Shown here: positions 1 to 8,921 of the stretch, piece after piece
How positions within the stretch are numbered: position 1 is the stretch's first letter
Layout of the letters: each line of letters opens with the position of its first letter
Assembly (NCBI RefSeq): GCF_004327355.1
Contig: NZ_QJUM01000001.1
Span: 124,001-188,000, forward strand
Direction: 5' to 3'
Source of the DNA: Phytopseudomonas dryadis
GTDB taxonomy: Bacteria > Pseudomonadota > Gammaproteobacteria > Pseudomonadales > Pseudomonadaceae
Length of the DNA: 64,000 bases
Position numbers and translations under genes: made by a program
The notes under the pieces: model-generated
Database searches by the model: none
What the model was told of the DNA's origin: nothing
Seen by the model: the letters and a program-made list of their open reading frames with translations, nothing else

Positions 1-288
1 ACCACCTTCCTCGCCGACCGTGCCTACGACGACGATTGCCTGCTGGTGCCGCGCGGCACGCCCGGCGCGGTAGTCAGCGATCACCGGCAGGTGATGGCGC
101 GCATCGGCCAACTGCTCGAGGACGGCACGCTGACCACCATCAGCGGCAAGCGGGTGGCGGTGAAAGCGCACTCGATCCTGCTGCACGGCGACACGCCGGG
201 CGCCGTCGATTTCGCCCGCGGCATCCGCGACAGCATCGAGCGGCAGGGTGGGGCGATCACCCCGATATCCCAGCTGCTGGCGTCATAA
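1..288 (+). CDS. pxpA: 5-oxoprolinase subunit A (LamB/YcsF family), C-terminal part
   Basis: The reading frame is open from the left edge, so only the last 95 residues are present. The segments FLADRAYDDDCLLVPRG and VKAHSILLHGDTPGAV are typical of the C-terminus of LamB/YcsF proteins. The family is the A subunit of the ATP-dependent 5-oxoprolinase (PxpABC), a cytoplasmic enzyme that opens 5-oxoproline to glutamate. The frame ends at TAA 286-288. PxpB and PxpC are not in the window and may lie upstream. The amino-acid ABC transporter downstream would fit a small nitrogen/glutamate-related cluster, but that link is inference. Confidence 0.85.
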   Translation, partial: TTFLADRAYDDDCLLVPRGTPGAVVSDHRQVMARIGQLLEDGTLTTISGKRVAVKAHSILLHGDTPGAVDFARGIRDSIERQGGAITPISQLLAS

Positions 289-412
289 GCGAAGCTTATT
301 GCCACACAACCATTGCGTCTTGGTCGCCCCGAACGGCACTGGTTACAGTCCAGTGACAGGCAATCTTCGCCGGCTGCGGCGGGCGAGTGAAGTTGAATCA
401 GAGGAATACGTC

Positions 413-1159
413 ATGCCCTTTTCCGATTACCAAACCGCGCTAGTCACCGGCGCCTCGTCCGGGATCGGCGCCGCCGTCGTCGAGCGCCTCTGCGCCGAAG
501 GCCTGCAGGTTCACGCCCTGGCCCGCAGCGCCGACAAACTGGCCGAACTGGCCGAGCGCACCGGTTGCATCGCCCATGCCATCGACGTGACCGACCTGGC
601 GGGGCTGAGCGAACTGTTCCGCTCGCAAACGTTCGATGTGGTGATCAACAACGCCGGGGTCGACCGTCCCGGCTCGCTGCTCAAGGCCGACGCCGAAGGC
701 ATCGACCTGCTGGTCGACGTCAACCTGCGCGCGGTGTTGCACATCGCCCGCCTGGCCTTGCCGGGCATGGTCGAGCGCGACCGTGGGCACATCGTCAATA
801 TCAGCTCCATTGCCGCCGCCTACAACTTCGGCGGCAACGCGACCTACCACGCCACCAAGGCCGCGGTGAGCATGCTGTCCAAGCAACTGCGCGTGGATGC
901 CTTCGGCAAGCGCGTACGGGTCACCGAAATCTGCCCGGGGCGTGTCGCCACCGACATCTTCGCCCACGTGCACGGCGACTCCGAAGAAGTGCGCAAGCGC
1001 TTCCTGGAAGGCTTCGAATTGCCTGAGGCGAAGGACATCGCCGCTGCCATCGCCTTCGCCATCGCCGCCCCCGTCGCGGTGAACATCGGCCATATGGAAA
1101 TCACCCCGACCCTGCAAGTACCCGGCGGACTTTCCACCGCGCGCCCCGGCGAAATTTGA
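413..1159 (+). CDS. SDR family NAD(P)-dependent oxidoreductase
   Basis: A 248-residue classical short-chain dehydrogenase. The start is the ATG at 413, preceded six bases upstream by AGAGGAA; a longer in-frame extension has no Shine-Dalgarno site. Visible motifs are the nucleotide-binding TGASSGIG near residue 12, NNAG near residue 80 and the catalytic YHATK (Tyr and Lys) with an upstream Ser in NISS. The C-terminus resembles YdfG-like 3-hydroxy acid dehydrogenases, but the substrate cannot be read from the sequence. It lies 124 bp after pxpA and 114 bp before an amino-acid transporter operon on the same strand, so co-regulation is possible. Confidence 0.9.
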   Translation: MPFSDYQTALVTGASSGIGAAVVERLCAEGLQVHALARSADKLAELAERTGCIAHAIDVTDLAGLSELFRSQTFDVVINNAGVDRPGSLLKADAEGIDLLVDVNLRAVLHIARLALPGMVERDRGHIVNISSIAAAYNFGGNATYHATKAAVSMLSKQLRVDAFGKRVRVTEICPGRVATDIFAHVHGDSEEVRKRFLEGFELPEAKDIAAAIAFAIAAPVAVNIGHMEITPTLQVPGGLSTARPGEI

Positions 1160-1273
1160 GGCTGAAACACCGTCAGGCTCCCCAATAGAACGGCTCAAGC
1201 CGTCGTGCATCACCTGCGCCAGCCCACCTGGCGCCTTGCTCCTGCCCCAAGCTGAAGTCACTGGAACCTGACC

Positions 1274-1975
1274 ATGACGACTGATTTCGATCTTTCCGCG
1301 ATCCTGCAGGGCGAGTACGCCGAGCTGATCCTGAAGGGCATCGGCATGACACTGCAGCTGGCCTTCTTCGCCTGGTGTCTGGCCATGGCGCTGGCCCTGG
1401 TGCTGGTGTCGATCCGCCTGACCGGCAACCGCTATGCCGAAGGCGCGGTCGCCGCCTACGTGTCTTATCACCGTAACGTACCGACCCTGGTGCAGTTGAT
1501 GCTCTGGTACTTCGGCATCCCGACCCTGCTGTCGGAATCCACGCAGATCTGGCTGGCTAATTACAGTACCGAATTCATCTTCTCACTGATCGCCCTGGGC
1601 CTGTGCCAGGCCGCCTATTTCAGCGAAGACATCCGTGGCGGCCTGCGCGCCATTCCCATGGGGCAGACCGAGGCCGCGCGGGCCATGGGCCTGGGCTATA
1701 TCCGCTCGATGCGCTATGTGATCCTGCCGCAAGGCATCCGTAACAGCCTGCCATCGCTGATCAACCACACGGTGCTGTTGTTCAAGAACACCAGCCTGGT
1801 CATGGCCATTGGCGTAGTGGAGCTGACCTACGTCACGCGGGAAGTGGAGAACTACACCTTCCGTACTTTCGAGGCCTACCTGGTCGCGACCCTGGTGTAC
1901 CTGGGCTTCTCCCTGGGGCTCATGGGCCTCGGCGCGCTGCTGGCTCGTCATTTCAACAAAGCCATGGCGAGGTAG
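1274..1975 (+). CDS. polar amino-acid ABC transporter permease 1
   Basis: A 233-residue inner-membrane permease of the His/Glu/Gln/Arg/opine (HAAT) family. It has five or so hydrophobic segments and the EAA loop EAARAMGLGYIRSMRYVILPQ near residues 135-155, which docks on the ATPase. It is the first gene of a tight operon; the second permease starts 6 bp after its stop, so the two probably form a heterodimer. The substrate is not determined by sequence; glutamate/aspartate-type polar amino acids are likely from family and from the binding protein. Confidence 0.9.
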   Translation: MTTDFDLSAILQGEYAELILKGIGMTLQLAFFAWCLAMALALVLVSIRLTGNRYAEGAVAAYVSYHRNVPTLVQLMLWYFGIPTLLSESTQIWLANYSTEFIFSLIALGLCQAAYFSEDIRGGLRAIPMGQTEAARAMGLGYIRSMRYVILPQGIRNSLPSLINHTVLLFKNTSLVMAIGVVELTYVTREVENYTFRTFEAYLVATLVYLGFSLGLMGLGALLARHFNKAMAR

Positions 1976-1981
1976 GCGGCG

Positions 1982-2713
1982 ATGTTCGATATCTTCACGA
2001 TCCTGCGTGACAACTGGACGCTGTTCCTGGTCGGGCAGTATCCCCATGGCGCCCTGGGCGGCCTCGCCACCACGCTGATTCTCGCCAGCCTGGCACTGCT
2101 CCTGGCATTCCCCCTGGGGCTGCTGATGTCGCTGGCACGGGTCTCCCCATGGCGCTGGCTGCGCTATCCGGCCACCGTCTGGGTCTATGTGATGCGCGGT
2201 ATCCCACTGCTGATGGTGATCTTCTGGACCTACTTCCTGGTGCCGCTGATCATCGGTCACAACATCACCGGCTTCACCACCATGCTCTGCACCCTGGTGC
2301 TGTACCAGAGTGCCTACCTGTGCGAAATCATCCGTGGCGGCATTCAGGCGCTGCCGCCGGGGCAGTACGAAGCGTCGCGGGCGCTGGGCATGGGGTATCT
2401 GCGTACCACCCTCTGGGTGATCCTGCCGCAGGCGCTGTACAACTCGCTGCCGAGCCTGATCAGCCAGTTCATCTCGATCATCAAGGAAACTTCCCTGGGC
2501 TACGTGATCAACGTCCAGGAAATCACCTTCGCCGCCAACCAGGTCAATAACCAGCTGCTGACCAAACCCTTCCAGGTGTTCTTCATCCTGGCGATCACCT
2601 ACTACGTGCTGTGCTACGGCCTGACGCAACTGGCCAACGCGCTCGAGCGCCGTATCGCCCGCAAGCGTCTGGGCAGCGCGGAGCCCATGCCCGTACCGAC
2701 TACCGACAATTGA
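1982..2713 (+). CDS. polar amino-acid ABC transporter permease 2
   Basis: A 243-residue HAAT-family inner-membrane permease and partner of the upstream permease. The EAA-type motif [21 protein letters not shown] lies around residues 130-150. Several hydrophobic stretches are visible, the first from about residue 27 ([19 protein letters not shown]). It starts 6 bp after the stop of permease 1 and is followed after 10 bp by the ATPase gene, so all are translated from one message. Both permeases carry the family's EYTVRGTP-like region in degenerate form (YVMRGIPLL here, YHRNVPTLV in permease 1). Confidence 0.9.
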   Translation: MFDIFTILRDNWTLFLVGQYPHGALGGLATTLILASLALLLAFPLGLLMSLARVSPWRWLRYPATVWVYVMRGIPLLMVIFWTYFLVPLIIGHNITGFTTMLCTLVLYQSAYLCEIIRGGIQALPPGQYEASRALGMGYLRTTLWVILPQALYNSLPSLISQFISIIKETSLGYVINVQEITFAANQVNNQLLTKPFQVFFILAITYYVLCYGLTQLANALERRIARKRLGSAEPMPVPTTDN

Positions 2714-2723
2714 GGGCGCGCCC

Positions 2724-3461
2724 ATGCATCCAATGATCATGTTTTCCCAGGTCAACAAGTGGTATGGCGATTACCAGGCGCTGACCAACATCACGGCCGA
2801 CGTGAAACGGGGAGAGGTCGTCGTGCTGTGCGGGCCTTCCGGCTCCGGCAAGTCCACCCTGATCCGCACGGTCAACCGCCTGGAGGATATCCAGAAAGGC
2901 CAGATCCTGTTCGACGGCCACGACGTCAACGGCACCGATGCCAACGTCAACCGCCTGCGCAGCCGGGTGGGCTTCGTGTTCCAGAGCTTCAACCTGTTCC
3001 CGCATCTGTCGGCACTGGACAACATCATCCTGACGCCGACCAAGGTGCGCGGCTTGAAGAGCGCGGAGGCCAAGGCCCGGGCCATGCAATTGCTCGACCG
3101 CGTCGGCCTGGCGCACAAGGCCGGCGCCTATCCCGCGCAACTGTCCGGTGGCCAGCAGCAGCGCGTGGCGATCGCCCGGGCCCTGGCGATGGAGCCGCCG
3201 GTGATGCTGTTCGACGAGCCGACCAGCGCCCTCGACCCGGAAATGGTCGGCGAGGTGCTCAGCGTCATGAAGGGCCTGGCGAAGGAGGGCATGACCATGA
3301 TGTGCGTGACCCACGAAATGAACTTCGCCCGCGAGGTGGCCGACACCATCTGGTTCATGGATGCCGGGCAGATCCTGGAGAAGTCCGCGCCCGAGGCGTT
3401 CTTCCGGCAACCGGAGCACCCGCGCGCCCAGCGTTTCATTGCCGACCTGCGCAGCCACTGA
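2724..3461 (+). CDS. polar amino-acid ABC transporter ATP-binding protein
   Basis: A 245-residue cytoplasmic ATPase of the GlnQ/HisP type. Walker [10 protein letters not shown] lies near residue 38, the Q-loop in [13 protein letters not shown], the ABC signature LSGGQQQR near residue 137, Walker [13 protein letters not shown] and the H-loop CVTHEM. Length and motifs are those of a complete, active subunit. It sits between the two permease genes and the binding-protein gene, completing an importer. Confidence 0.93.
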   Translation: MHPMIMFSQVNKWYGDYQALTNITADVKRGEVVVLCGPSGSGKSTLIRTVNRLEDIQKGQILFDGHDVNGTDANVNRLRSRVGFVFQSFNLFPHLSALDNIILTPTKVRGLKSAEAKARAMQLLDRVGLAHKAGAYPAQLSGGQQQRVAIARALAMEPPVMLFDEPTSALDPEMVGEVLSVMKGLAKEGMTMMCVTHEMNFAREVADTIWFMDAGQILEKSAPEAFFRQPEHPRAQRFIADLRSH

Positions 3462-3508
3462 GGCTGCTCGTGGTCATCGTTTTCCACCACCCGTCCAGGA
3501 GTAATCCC

Positions 3509-4342
3509 ATGAACTTGAAGCGTTTGTTGGCTGTGTTCGCGCTGTCCCCAGTGGCGATTTCGCTGGCCCAGGCCGATCAACTGAGCGATGTGCTGAGCAA
3601 GAAAAGCCTGAGTTGCGGCGTGTACGCCGACGTACCGCCGTTCTCGGCGCCGGATCCCAAGACCCGCGAGCTGGTGGGCATGGATGTCGATCTCTGCACC
3701 GCCCTGGCCAAGCACCTGGATGTGGCGCTGGAGCTCAAGCCGCTGTCCGTCGAGGCGCGCATTCCCGAAGTGCGGATGGGGCGTGTCGACGTGATCTTCG
3801 CCAACCTGGCGTACACCAAGAGCCGTGCCGAGCAGATCCAGTTCAGCGACCCGTACTACATCGCCAAGGAAACCCTGGTGGTGCGCGCCGCCAATGCCGA
3901 CCAGCCCAAGGACTTCTTCAAGGGCAAGCGCATCAGCTCGACCAAGGGCTCCACGTCCGAGCAGTCCATTCGCCTGGCCGGCGCCACGCCGGTGACCTTC
4001 CAGGACACCGGGTCGGCCTACATGGCCCTGCAGCAGAACAAGGTGATCGGCCTGGTCACCAACACCATGACCGCCATCAAACTGGTCGGGCAGGCCAAGG
4101 CCAGCGGCGTCGAGCTCGCTATCGCCAAGGAGCCCATGGCCCTGGAACCCGTCGGCGCAGGTATGCGCAAGGGCGAACCGGCCTTCCTCGCCAAGGTCAA
4201 CGAGACCCTCTACGCGATGGAAGCGGCAGGTGAAATCGACGCCATCTGGGAGCGCTGGATCGGCCCGAACACCGAGTACAAGATGGTACGTGAAGACAAG
4301 GTACAGAGCCTGAGCGAGCTCGACTTCGAGCCGCTTCCCTGA
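3509..4342 (+). CDS. amino-acid ABC transporter substrate-binding protein
   Basis: A 277-residue periplasmic solute-binding protein (family 3, PBPb). I chose the ATG at 3509 because AGGAG lies eight bases upstream and the next 22 residues form a Sec signal peptide (KR, then LLAVFALSPVAISLAQA). The mature start LSDVLSKKSLSCGVYADVPPFS and the LVGMDVDLCTALAKHL motif are typical of the family. The open frame continues upstream but there only shadows the ATPase gene. Last gene of the operon; a weak inverted repeat follows at 4352-4380. Confidence 0.9.
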   Translation: MNLKRLLAVFALSPVAISLAQADQLSDVLSKKSLSCGVYADVPPFSAPDPKTRELVGMDVDLCTALAKHLDVALELKPLSVEARIPEVRMGRVDVIFANLAYTKSRAEQIQFSDPYYIAKETLVVRAANADQPKDFFKGKRISSTKGSTSEQSIRLAGATPVTFQDTGSAYMALQQNKVIGLVTNTMTAIKLVGQAKASGVELAIAKEPMALEPVGAGMRKGEPAFLAKVNETLYAMEAAGEIDAIWERWIGPNTEYKMVREDKVQSLSELDFEPLP

Positions 4343-4351
4343 GCCCCGGAG

Positions 4352-4380
4352 CCCAGGCAAAGCGGTTCCAATTGCCTGGG
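4352..4380 (+). terminator. possible terminator hairpin after the amino-acid ABC operon
   Basis: CCCAGGCAA and TTGCCTGGG form a nine-base-pair stem with an 11-base loop, starting 9 bases after the stop codon of the binding-protein gene. Only a short T-poor tail follows, so intrinsic termination would be weak. Confidence 0.45.
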
Positions 4381-4818
4381 TTGGCCACTGTCCACCCCCC
4401 GCCAGCCCTGGGCGAAGAACGGCGGGATTGGGCGGGGGAGAGGCCTGGAAGGAGTAGGGCCTATGCCCGCCCGGGCATTTTCTGAAAGATTGTCACGAGT
4501 TCGCTGCGCAAATGGCGAACGGAATGCCGCCCTGGCCGACCGTCTGGCGCCATAAATCTGGCAAAACCACCCAATTTCAGTGGGTTATCGCAAGCACTGC
4601 ATGGCAGACAAACACTTCGTCTGATTTTTGACCCTTGTCACTCGGATATTGCTGACCTGAAGAACCTCAAGGTGCTTCAATGGCAGCATCTTGCTGTTAC
4701 CGGTCATCCCACAAAGAAAACCTGCGCCCGTGCCAAGCTGTGTCCGTCGTCTTGATCCGAGGCAGGCCAGCAGTAGCAGGTGTCGGTTACCAAGAACAAT
4801 CCCTGATGAGGCATAACC
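4381..4818. other. non-coding stretch before dif
   Basis: About 440 bp without a convincing gene. The open frames here lack ribosome binding sites and show no protein-like composition. It is less GC-rich than neighbouring genes, as is usual near the terminus, and I see no further repeat or RNA gene. Confidence 0.5.
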
Positions 4819-5007
4819 ATGTACGTGGCCAACAACGATCAGAGCAGCAACCCGCACGCAGTGAGCACGACGGTGATCCATGAGCGCTACCTGGAGGCAC
4901 TCAAGAACCAGCGCCGCGAGGCGCTCATCCTCGGTGTTGGCTACGGCGTTTCGATTACCAGTTTCTGTTGGTATTTCGGCCTGCAGCTGCACACGCTCTT
5001 ATCCTGA
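4819..5007 (+). CDS. small hypothetical protein ending next to dif
   Basis: A 62-codon frame beginning with ATG seven bases after GAGG. The product has a polar N-terminal half (NNDQSSNPHAVSTT, then a charged helix ERYLEALKNQRREA) and a hydrophobic C-terminal half (LILGVGYGVSITSFCWYFGLQL) that could be one membrane helix. I do not recognise the family. The stop codon is one base before the dif site. It is on the same strand as the genes to its left. It could also be a chance frame, so confidence is limited. Confidence 0.4.
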   Translation: MYVANNDQSSNPHAVSTTVIHERYLEALKNQRREALILGVGYGVSITSFCWYFGLQLHTLLS

Positions 5008-5008
5008 T

Positions 5009-5036
5009 ACTTCGCATAATGTATATTATGTTAAAT
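5009..5036 (+). other. dif: dif site (XerCD chromosome-dimer resolution site)
   Basis: The 28 bases at 5009-5036 contain the core CGCATAATGTATATTATG and continue to TTAAAT. From memory this differs from the E. coli dif site only in the first four bases, and the Pseudomonas sites are nearly the same. The layout is an 11-base XerC arm, the central hexamer TGTATA and an 11-base XerD arm. XerC and XerD resolve chromosome dimers here under FtsK control. The strand bias of genes switches at this point, supporting a terminus location. Confidence 0.93.
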
Positions 5037-5058
5037 CAGGTATAAAACCCGCCCCTTG

Positions 5059-5652
5059 CTAAGGAAAGCCTCGCGACAGCATGAGGCTTTCAACATCCGC
5101 AAGATCGTCCAGGGTATCCACATCCATCACGACGCCACGGTCGTCCAGCGCCAGATCCAGCACTTCGCCTTTGCCGCGATGCGCGCGCACGATGGAGGCT
5201 GCGCCAGACTCCCCACTCAATTGCAGCAATGCATTCAGGCATTCGCTCCTGAAACCGACAGGATGGCCTTGCCTGCCCAGCCAGTGAGGCACGACCACCG
5301 GATGCGAAGCCAGGGAGGCAGCGACCAGACGCACACTGTGCGCTGTCACCAGTGGCAGATCCCCCGGCAGGATCAACCAGCCGCAGGCGCCCGCCATGGC
5401 ACGGACGCCTGCGGCTATCGAGTCGCCCATTCCACCGCCTGCGGCACTGCGCACGACATGCCACTCGAGGCCCGAAGACGCCACGGCATTCACTACGTGC
5501 TGCAGAACCGGTACGCCAAGCAACGGCGCGTCAAGCTTGCTCAGAGTCCCGCCCGAGGCCTGGAAGCGTCTGCCCCGGCCGGCGGCCAAAACGATAACCA
5601 CGGGTTTCTCGCTCGTCACTCCGGGCTCCGCGATCGAACCCTCACAGCTCAT
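5059..5652 (-). CDS. mocA: molybdenum cofactor cytidylyltransferase-like NTP transferase (MocA type)
   Basis: A 197-residue MobA/MocA-like nucleotidyltransferase. The N-terminal VVIVLAAGRGRRFQA is the NTP-binding loop, LPGDLPLV is the metal-binding Asp motif of the family, and QGHPVGF is the conserved substrate-side motif of MocA. It would attach CMP to molybdopterin, giving the MCD form used by xanthine-oxidase-type enzymes. It is the last gene of the paoABCD-like operon and overlaps the XdhC-like gene by 11 bp, which strongly suggests it makes the cofactor for that enzyme. It is at the short end for the family. Confidence 0.85.
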   Translation of the reverse strand: MSCEGSIAEPGVTSEKPVVIVLAAGRGRRFQASGGTLSKLDAPLLGVPVLQHVVNAVASSGLEWHVVRSAAGGGMGDSIAAGVRAMAGACGWLILPGDLPLVTAHSVRLVAASLASHPVVVPHWLGRQGHPVGFRSECLNALLQLSGESGAASIVRAHRGKGEVLDLALDDRGVVMDVDTLDDLADVESLMLSRGFP

Positions 5653-6619
5653 GGCGGTTGCGCCCGTTGGCGACCCTCAGGACATCCGCCATAACGGCAA
5701 TCGCAATCTCCGCTGGCGATTTGCTGCCGAGCTGCAGGCCAATGGGCGCGTGGATTCGCTGCAATTGCTGGGCACCGAGGCCACCAATGCGTGACAGGCG
5801 CTCGAGGCGATTGTCACTGGTACGTCGCGAGCCCATGGCGCCGATGTAGAAGGCATTGCTCCTGACCGCTTCCAGCAGCGTCAGATCGTCCAGGCGAGGA
5901 TCGTGAGTCAGCGCCAGGACCGCGGTAGCGCTGTGCCCTCCTCCTTCGGCGATGAATCTGGCCGGCAAGACCTCTCGGACATCGACCCCGGGCAATGCCA
6001 GGCTGGCGATCGCTTCCGGCCGGGGGTCGCAGAGGATCACCTCGTATCCGAGAGCCAGCGCGAAACTGGCGCAAAACTCCGCGACGGGTGACCAGCCGGC
6101 CAGGATGACGCGCAGAATCGCCCCGACTCGTATGGATACCTTGTCGTCTGCCTGCTGTATGCGTGGGTCATCCATGGCGCCGGGGCGACAACGCCTTTGG
6201 CTGCTGCCGAGATAGACATCGCGGATCAACAGCTCGCCGCCGTTCAGGGCACGTTCCACCCACGCCAACTGCTCATCGGCTTCATCGGCTTCATCGGCGG
6301 GTTCGATGTATTCGACCAGGATGTCGAGCACGCCACCGCACGGGAGCGCGAGCGTAGGCGCCAGGCCTCCCGCGCCGTAACGCACCACCTGGTTCCGTTC
6401 GAGGAAAGAACGACTGCTCACGCGCTCGAGGAAATCCTCTTCGACGCAACCGCCGGACAGCGAGCCGCAGAACGCCCCGTCGCACCGGGCCACCAGCATC
6501 GCCCCAGGCCCCCTGGGCGCCGAGCCGAAGGTCGAGATCACGGTACAAAGCCAGACAGGCTCCCCCCTGGCAAGCCAGGTACGGGCCTGTTGGATAACCT
6601 GCAAGTCAAGCTGCTTCAT
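5642..6619 (-). CDS. paoD: XdhC/PaoD-like molybdenum cofactor insertion chaperone
   Basis: A 325-residue XdhC-family protein. The start is the ATG at 6619 (MKQLDLQVIQ); a 90-residue longer frame upstream has no support. The N-terminal XdhC domain carries GSAPRGPGAMLV and the GSLSGGCVEE motif with its conserved Cys; the C-terminal Rossmann part contains ALTHDPRLD and FYIGAMGSRRTS. Members bind the molybdenum cofactor, assist sulfuration and insert it into partner enzymes. It follows the large subunit gene by 76 bp in the order of E. coli paoABCD, so the partner is the adjacent dehydrogenase. A small acidic repeat ADEADEADE links the two domains. Confidence 0.88.
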   Translation of the reverse strand: MKQLDLQVIQQARTWLARGEPVWLCTVISTFGSAPRGPGAMLVARCDGAFCGSLSGGCVEEDFLERVSSRSFLERNQVVRYGAGGLAPTLALPCGGVLDILVEYIEPADEADEADEQLAWVERALNGGELLIRDVYLGSSQRRCRPGAMDDPRIQQADDKVSIRVGAILRVILAGWSPVAEFCASFALALGYEVILCDPRPEAIASLALPGVDVREVLPARFIAEGGGHSATAVLALTHDPRLDDLTLLEAVRSNAFYIGAMGSRRTSDNRLERLSRIGGLGAQQLQRIHAPIGLQLGSKSPAEIAIAVMADVLRVANGRNRHEL

Positions 6620-6695
6620 CGTCGCGAATCCCGTACGACAGGCCGAGGCACGGGAACGAGCATTCCGCGGCGGCCTGGATAAACCAACACCCGGC

Positions 6696-8912
6696 CTATA
6701 CGGCCATGATTTTTTCCTTGGTGATGGGCAGGTTGCGGATGCGCCTTCCAGTCGCGTGATACACGGCATTGGCGACCGCCGCCGCCAGCCCCGTGATGCC
6801 GATCTCGCCGATCCCGCGTGCCCCGAACTCACTGAGCCGATAGTCCGGGTAGTCCAGCAATATGACATCGATGTCGGGCTGATCGGCATGCACGGGAACG
6901 AGATACTCGGCGTAGTTGTTGTTCACCGGTATGCCATTCCGGGGGTCGTATTCGGCCGCCTCGAACAAGGCCATGCCAATGCCCATGACGATGGCCCCCT
7001 CGACCTGATTGCGCGCCGCCAGTGGGTTGACCACCTTGCCGACATCGATGGCGCTGACCACCCGTGACACCCGCAGGCGAGAGATGCCCGGGTCCCAGCG
7101 CACCTCGACGAAATGCGCGCCAAAAGAACGAAAGGAATACTTGTCACTCTGCGCCGGGTCGCTGTGATAGCTGCCTTCGGCGCCGGACAGGCGCTGGCGA
7201 TCTAGGACCTCGGCGAAGCTGGCACGCGCGCCCTCCTTCACCAGTGCTCCGTTGTCGATGGCGAGCGTTTCGGGCTCCTGCCCCTTGAAGGCAGCGCCAC
7301 TCATCACGGCATACTGGCGCAACTTCGCCAAGGCTTGCCGGGTGGCACCTGCGACAGCAGGCATGACGCTTGCCGTGACCCAGGAACCACCAGAGACGGC
7401 ACCAGGCGGGAATGCGGAGCTACCCAGCTCCACGTCGATGCGGTCGAACGGCAGCCCGGTCAGCTCGCTGACGGTCTGCGCCACGATGGTAGAGGTACCC
7501 GTGCCGATATCCTGCAGGCCGCATTGGACCAGCGCACGGCCGCTTGCGCGCAGGATCACCCGCGCTTGCGTGGGCACCTGAAAGGCCTCCCAGTTGCATG
7601 CGGCGAGGCCGTAGCCGATGATTTCATCGCCCTCGCGCATGGAACCCACGGCGGGATTGCGACGGTTCCAGCCAAAGCGCTCGGCCGCCTGCTGCATGGC
7701 CTCTGGCAGGTGATTGCTCGACCACGGCAGGCCGGTGCTCTCATCTTCGTCAGCGAGGTTGAGCTGACGAAACGCCAGGGGATCCATGTCATTGGCGCGC
7801 GCCATCTCATCGATGGCCGATTCCAGGGCGAACAAGCCCGGCGCCGCGCCAGGTGCGCGCATCGAGGTCGGCGTGCCCCGGTTCACCTGGCTGATCCTGT
7901 GGCTGACCAGGACATTGGGGCAGGCATACAAACTCTTGGTCACCCCGCCGCAATTCTCGGTATAGGCGTCCACGGTCGAGGTGCTGTTATAGGACTCATG
8001 GCGGATCGACAGCAGCTTGCCATGCGGGTCCGTGGCCAGCCGCAGGCGCTGTCGGGTCTCGGGGCGATGGCCCACGGTGGTGAACATCTGCGCTCTCGGC
8101 ACCACCAGTTGCACCGGGCGATCGGTCACCCTGGCGGCGGCACAGGCAGCCACCGAGTGCGGCCAAGGCCAGAGTTTGCTGCCGAAACCGGAGCCGATGA
8201 ACGGTGCCCTCACCTCGACCCGGTCCGCGGGCAGGTCGAACACGTTGGCCAGCATATTGCGATGGTTGACCACGCCCTGGCTACTTTCATAGACATACAG
8301 CCGCCCCTCGCGCCAATGCGCGGTGGTGGCATGCATCTCCATGGGGTTGTGGGTTTCCACCGGCGTGCTGTAGGTCGCGTCCAGCTGCCGCGCGGCGCCC
8401 TGGTAAGCCTGCTCGGGATCGCCCCGCTCGTGTCCCGCGCCACCGTCGCGGGCGCCACGGCTGCGCAGGCCTTGCTGCAGGCTGTTGATCGATGCCGTCG
8501 CCTGGTACTCGACGCGGACCCGGTAGGCCGCCGCCCTTGCCTGCTCGAAACTCTCGGCCACCACCAGCGCGACGAATTGCCCGGGGTAATGGACCCGGTC
8601 ATCCTCGAACGGCAGTCGATGCTCGTCCACCTTGCTGGCGACCAGCATGTCCTTCATGAGGTTGACCGGCCCGCTGGGCGTGCGATGCAGGCGCGGGGAG
8701 TTGCCATGATGCAGCACCTCGACGACCCCGGGCATCGCCCGTGCCTGATCGTCGTGGATCGCGACGATCCTGCCATTGGCGATGGTGCTGTACACGCCAT
8801 AGGCATACAGCAGTCGCTCGAGCCCGTGATCGGCGGCATAAAGGGCCGCGCCGCTGACCTTCTGCCGACCTTCTACACGCCGTTGGGAGGTTCCGATGAT
8901 TTTATCGCTCAT
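6696..8912 (-). CDS. paoC: aldehyde dehydrogenase/xanthine dehydrogenase family molybdopterin-binding subunit
   Basis: A 738-residue large subunit of the xanthine-oxidase family, the size of E. coli PaoC/YagR. I start at the ATG 8912 (MSDKIIG), six bases after AGGAG. The N-terminal half has the aldehyde-oxidase hammerhead domain (KVSGAALYAADH); the molybdenum half has GSGFGSK, the GGSWVTAS region and the catalytic Glu in GARGIGEIGITG near the C-terminus. It catalyses hydroxylation of aldehydes using MCD cofactor, in complex with the FAD and Fe-S subunits encoded just upstream. No signal peptide, consistent with hitch-hiker export through the Tat signal of the Fe-S subunit. Confidence 0.92.
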   Translation of the reverse strand: MSDKIIGTSQRRVEGRQKVSGAALYAADHGLERLLYAYGVYSTIANGRIVAIHDDQARAMPGVVEVLHHGNSPRLHRTPSGPVNLMKDMLVASKVDEHRLPFEDDRVHYPGQFVALVVAESFEQARAAAYRVRVEYQATASINSLQQGLRSRGARDGGAGHERGDPEQAYQGAARQLDATYSTPVETHNPMEMHATTAHWREGRLYVYESSQGVVNHRNMLANVFDLPADRVEVRAPFIGSGFGSKLWPWPHSVAACAAARVTDRPVQLVVPRAQMFTTVGHRPETRQRLRLATDPHGKLLSIRHESYNSTSTVDAYTENCGGVTKSLYACPNVLVSHRISQVNRGTPTSMRAPGAAPGLFALESAIDEMARANDMDPLAFRQLNLADEDESTGLPWSSNHLPEAMQQAAERFGWNRRNPAVGSMREGDEIIGYGLAACNWEAFQVPTQARVILRASGRALVQCGLQDIGTGTSTIVAQTVSELTGLPFDRIDVELGSSAFPPGAVSGGSWVTASVMPAVAGATRQALAKLRQYAVMSGAAFKGQEPETLAIDNGALVKEGARASFAEVLDRQRLSGAEGSYHSDPAQSDKYSFRSFGAHFVEVRWDPGISRLRVSRVVSAIDVGKVVNPLAARNQVEGAIVMGIGMALFEAAEYDPRNGIPVNNNYAEYLVPVHADQPDIDVILLDYPDYRLSEFGARGIGEIGITGLAAAVANAVYHATGRRIRNLPITKEKIMAV

Positions 8913-8921
8913 GAACAACTC

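Noticed and set aside
1583..2758. 391-residue minus-strand frame across the amino-acid permease genes
   Set aside because: Antisense shadow; Gln/His/Asp-rich without domains, while both permeases are intact on the plus strand.
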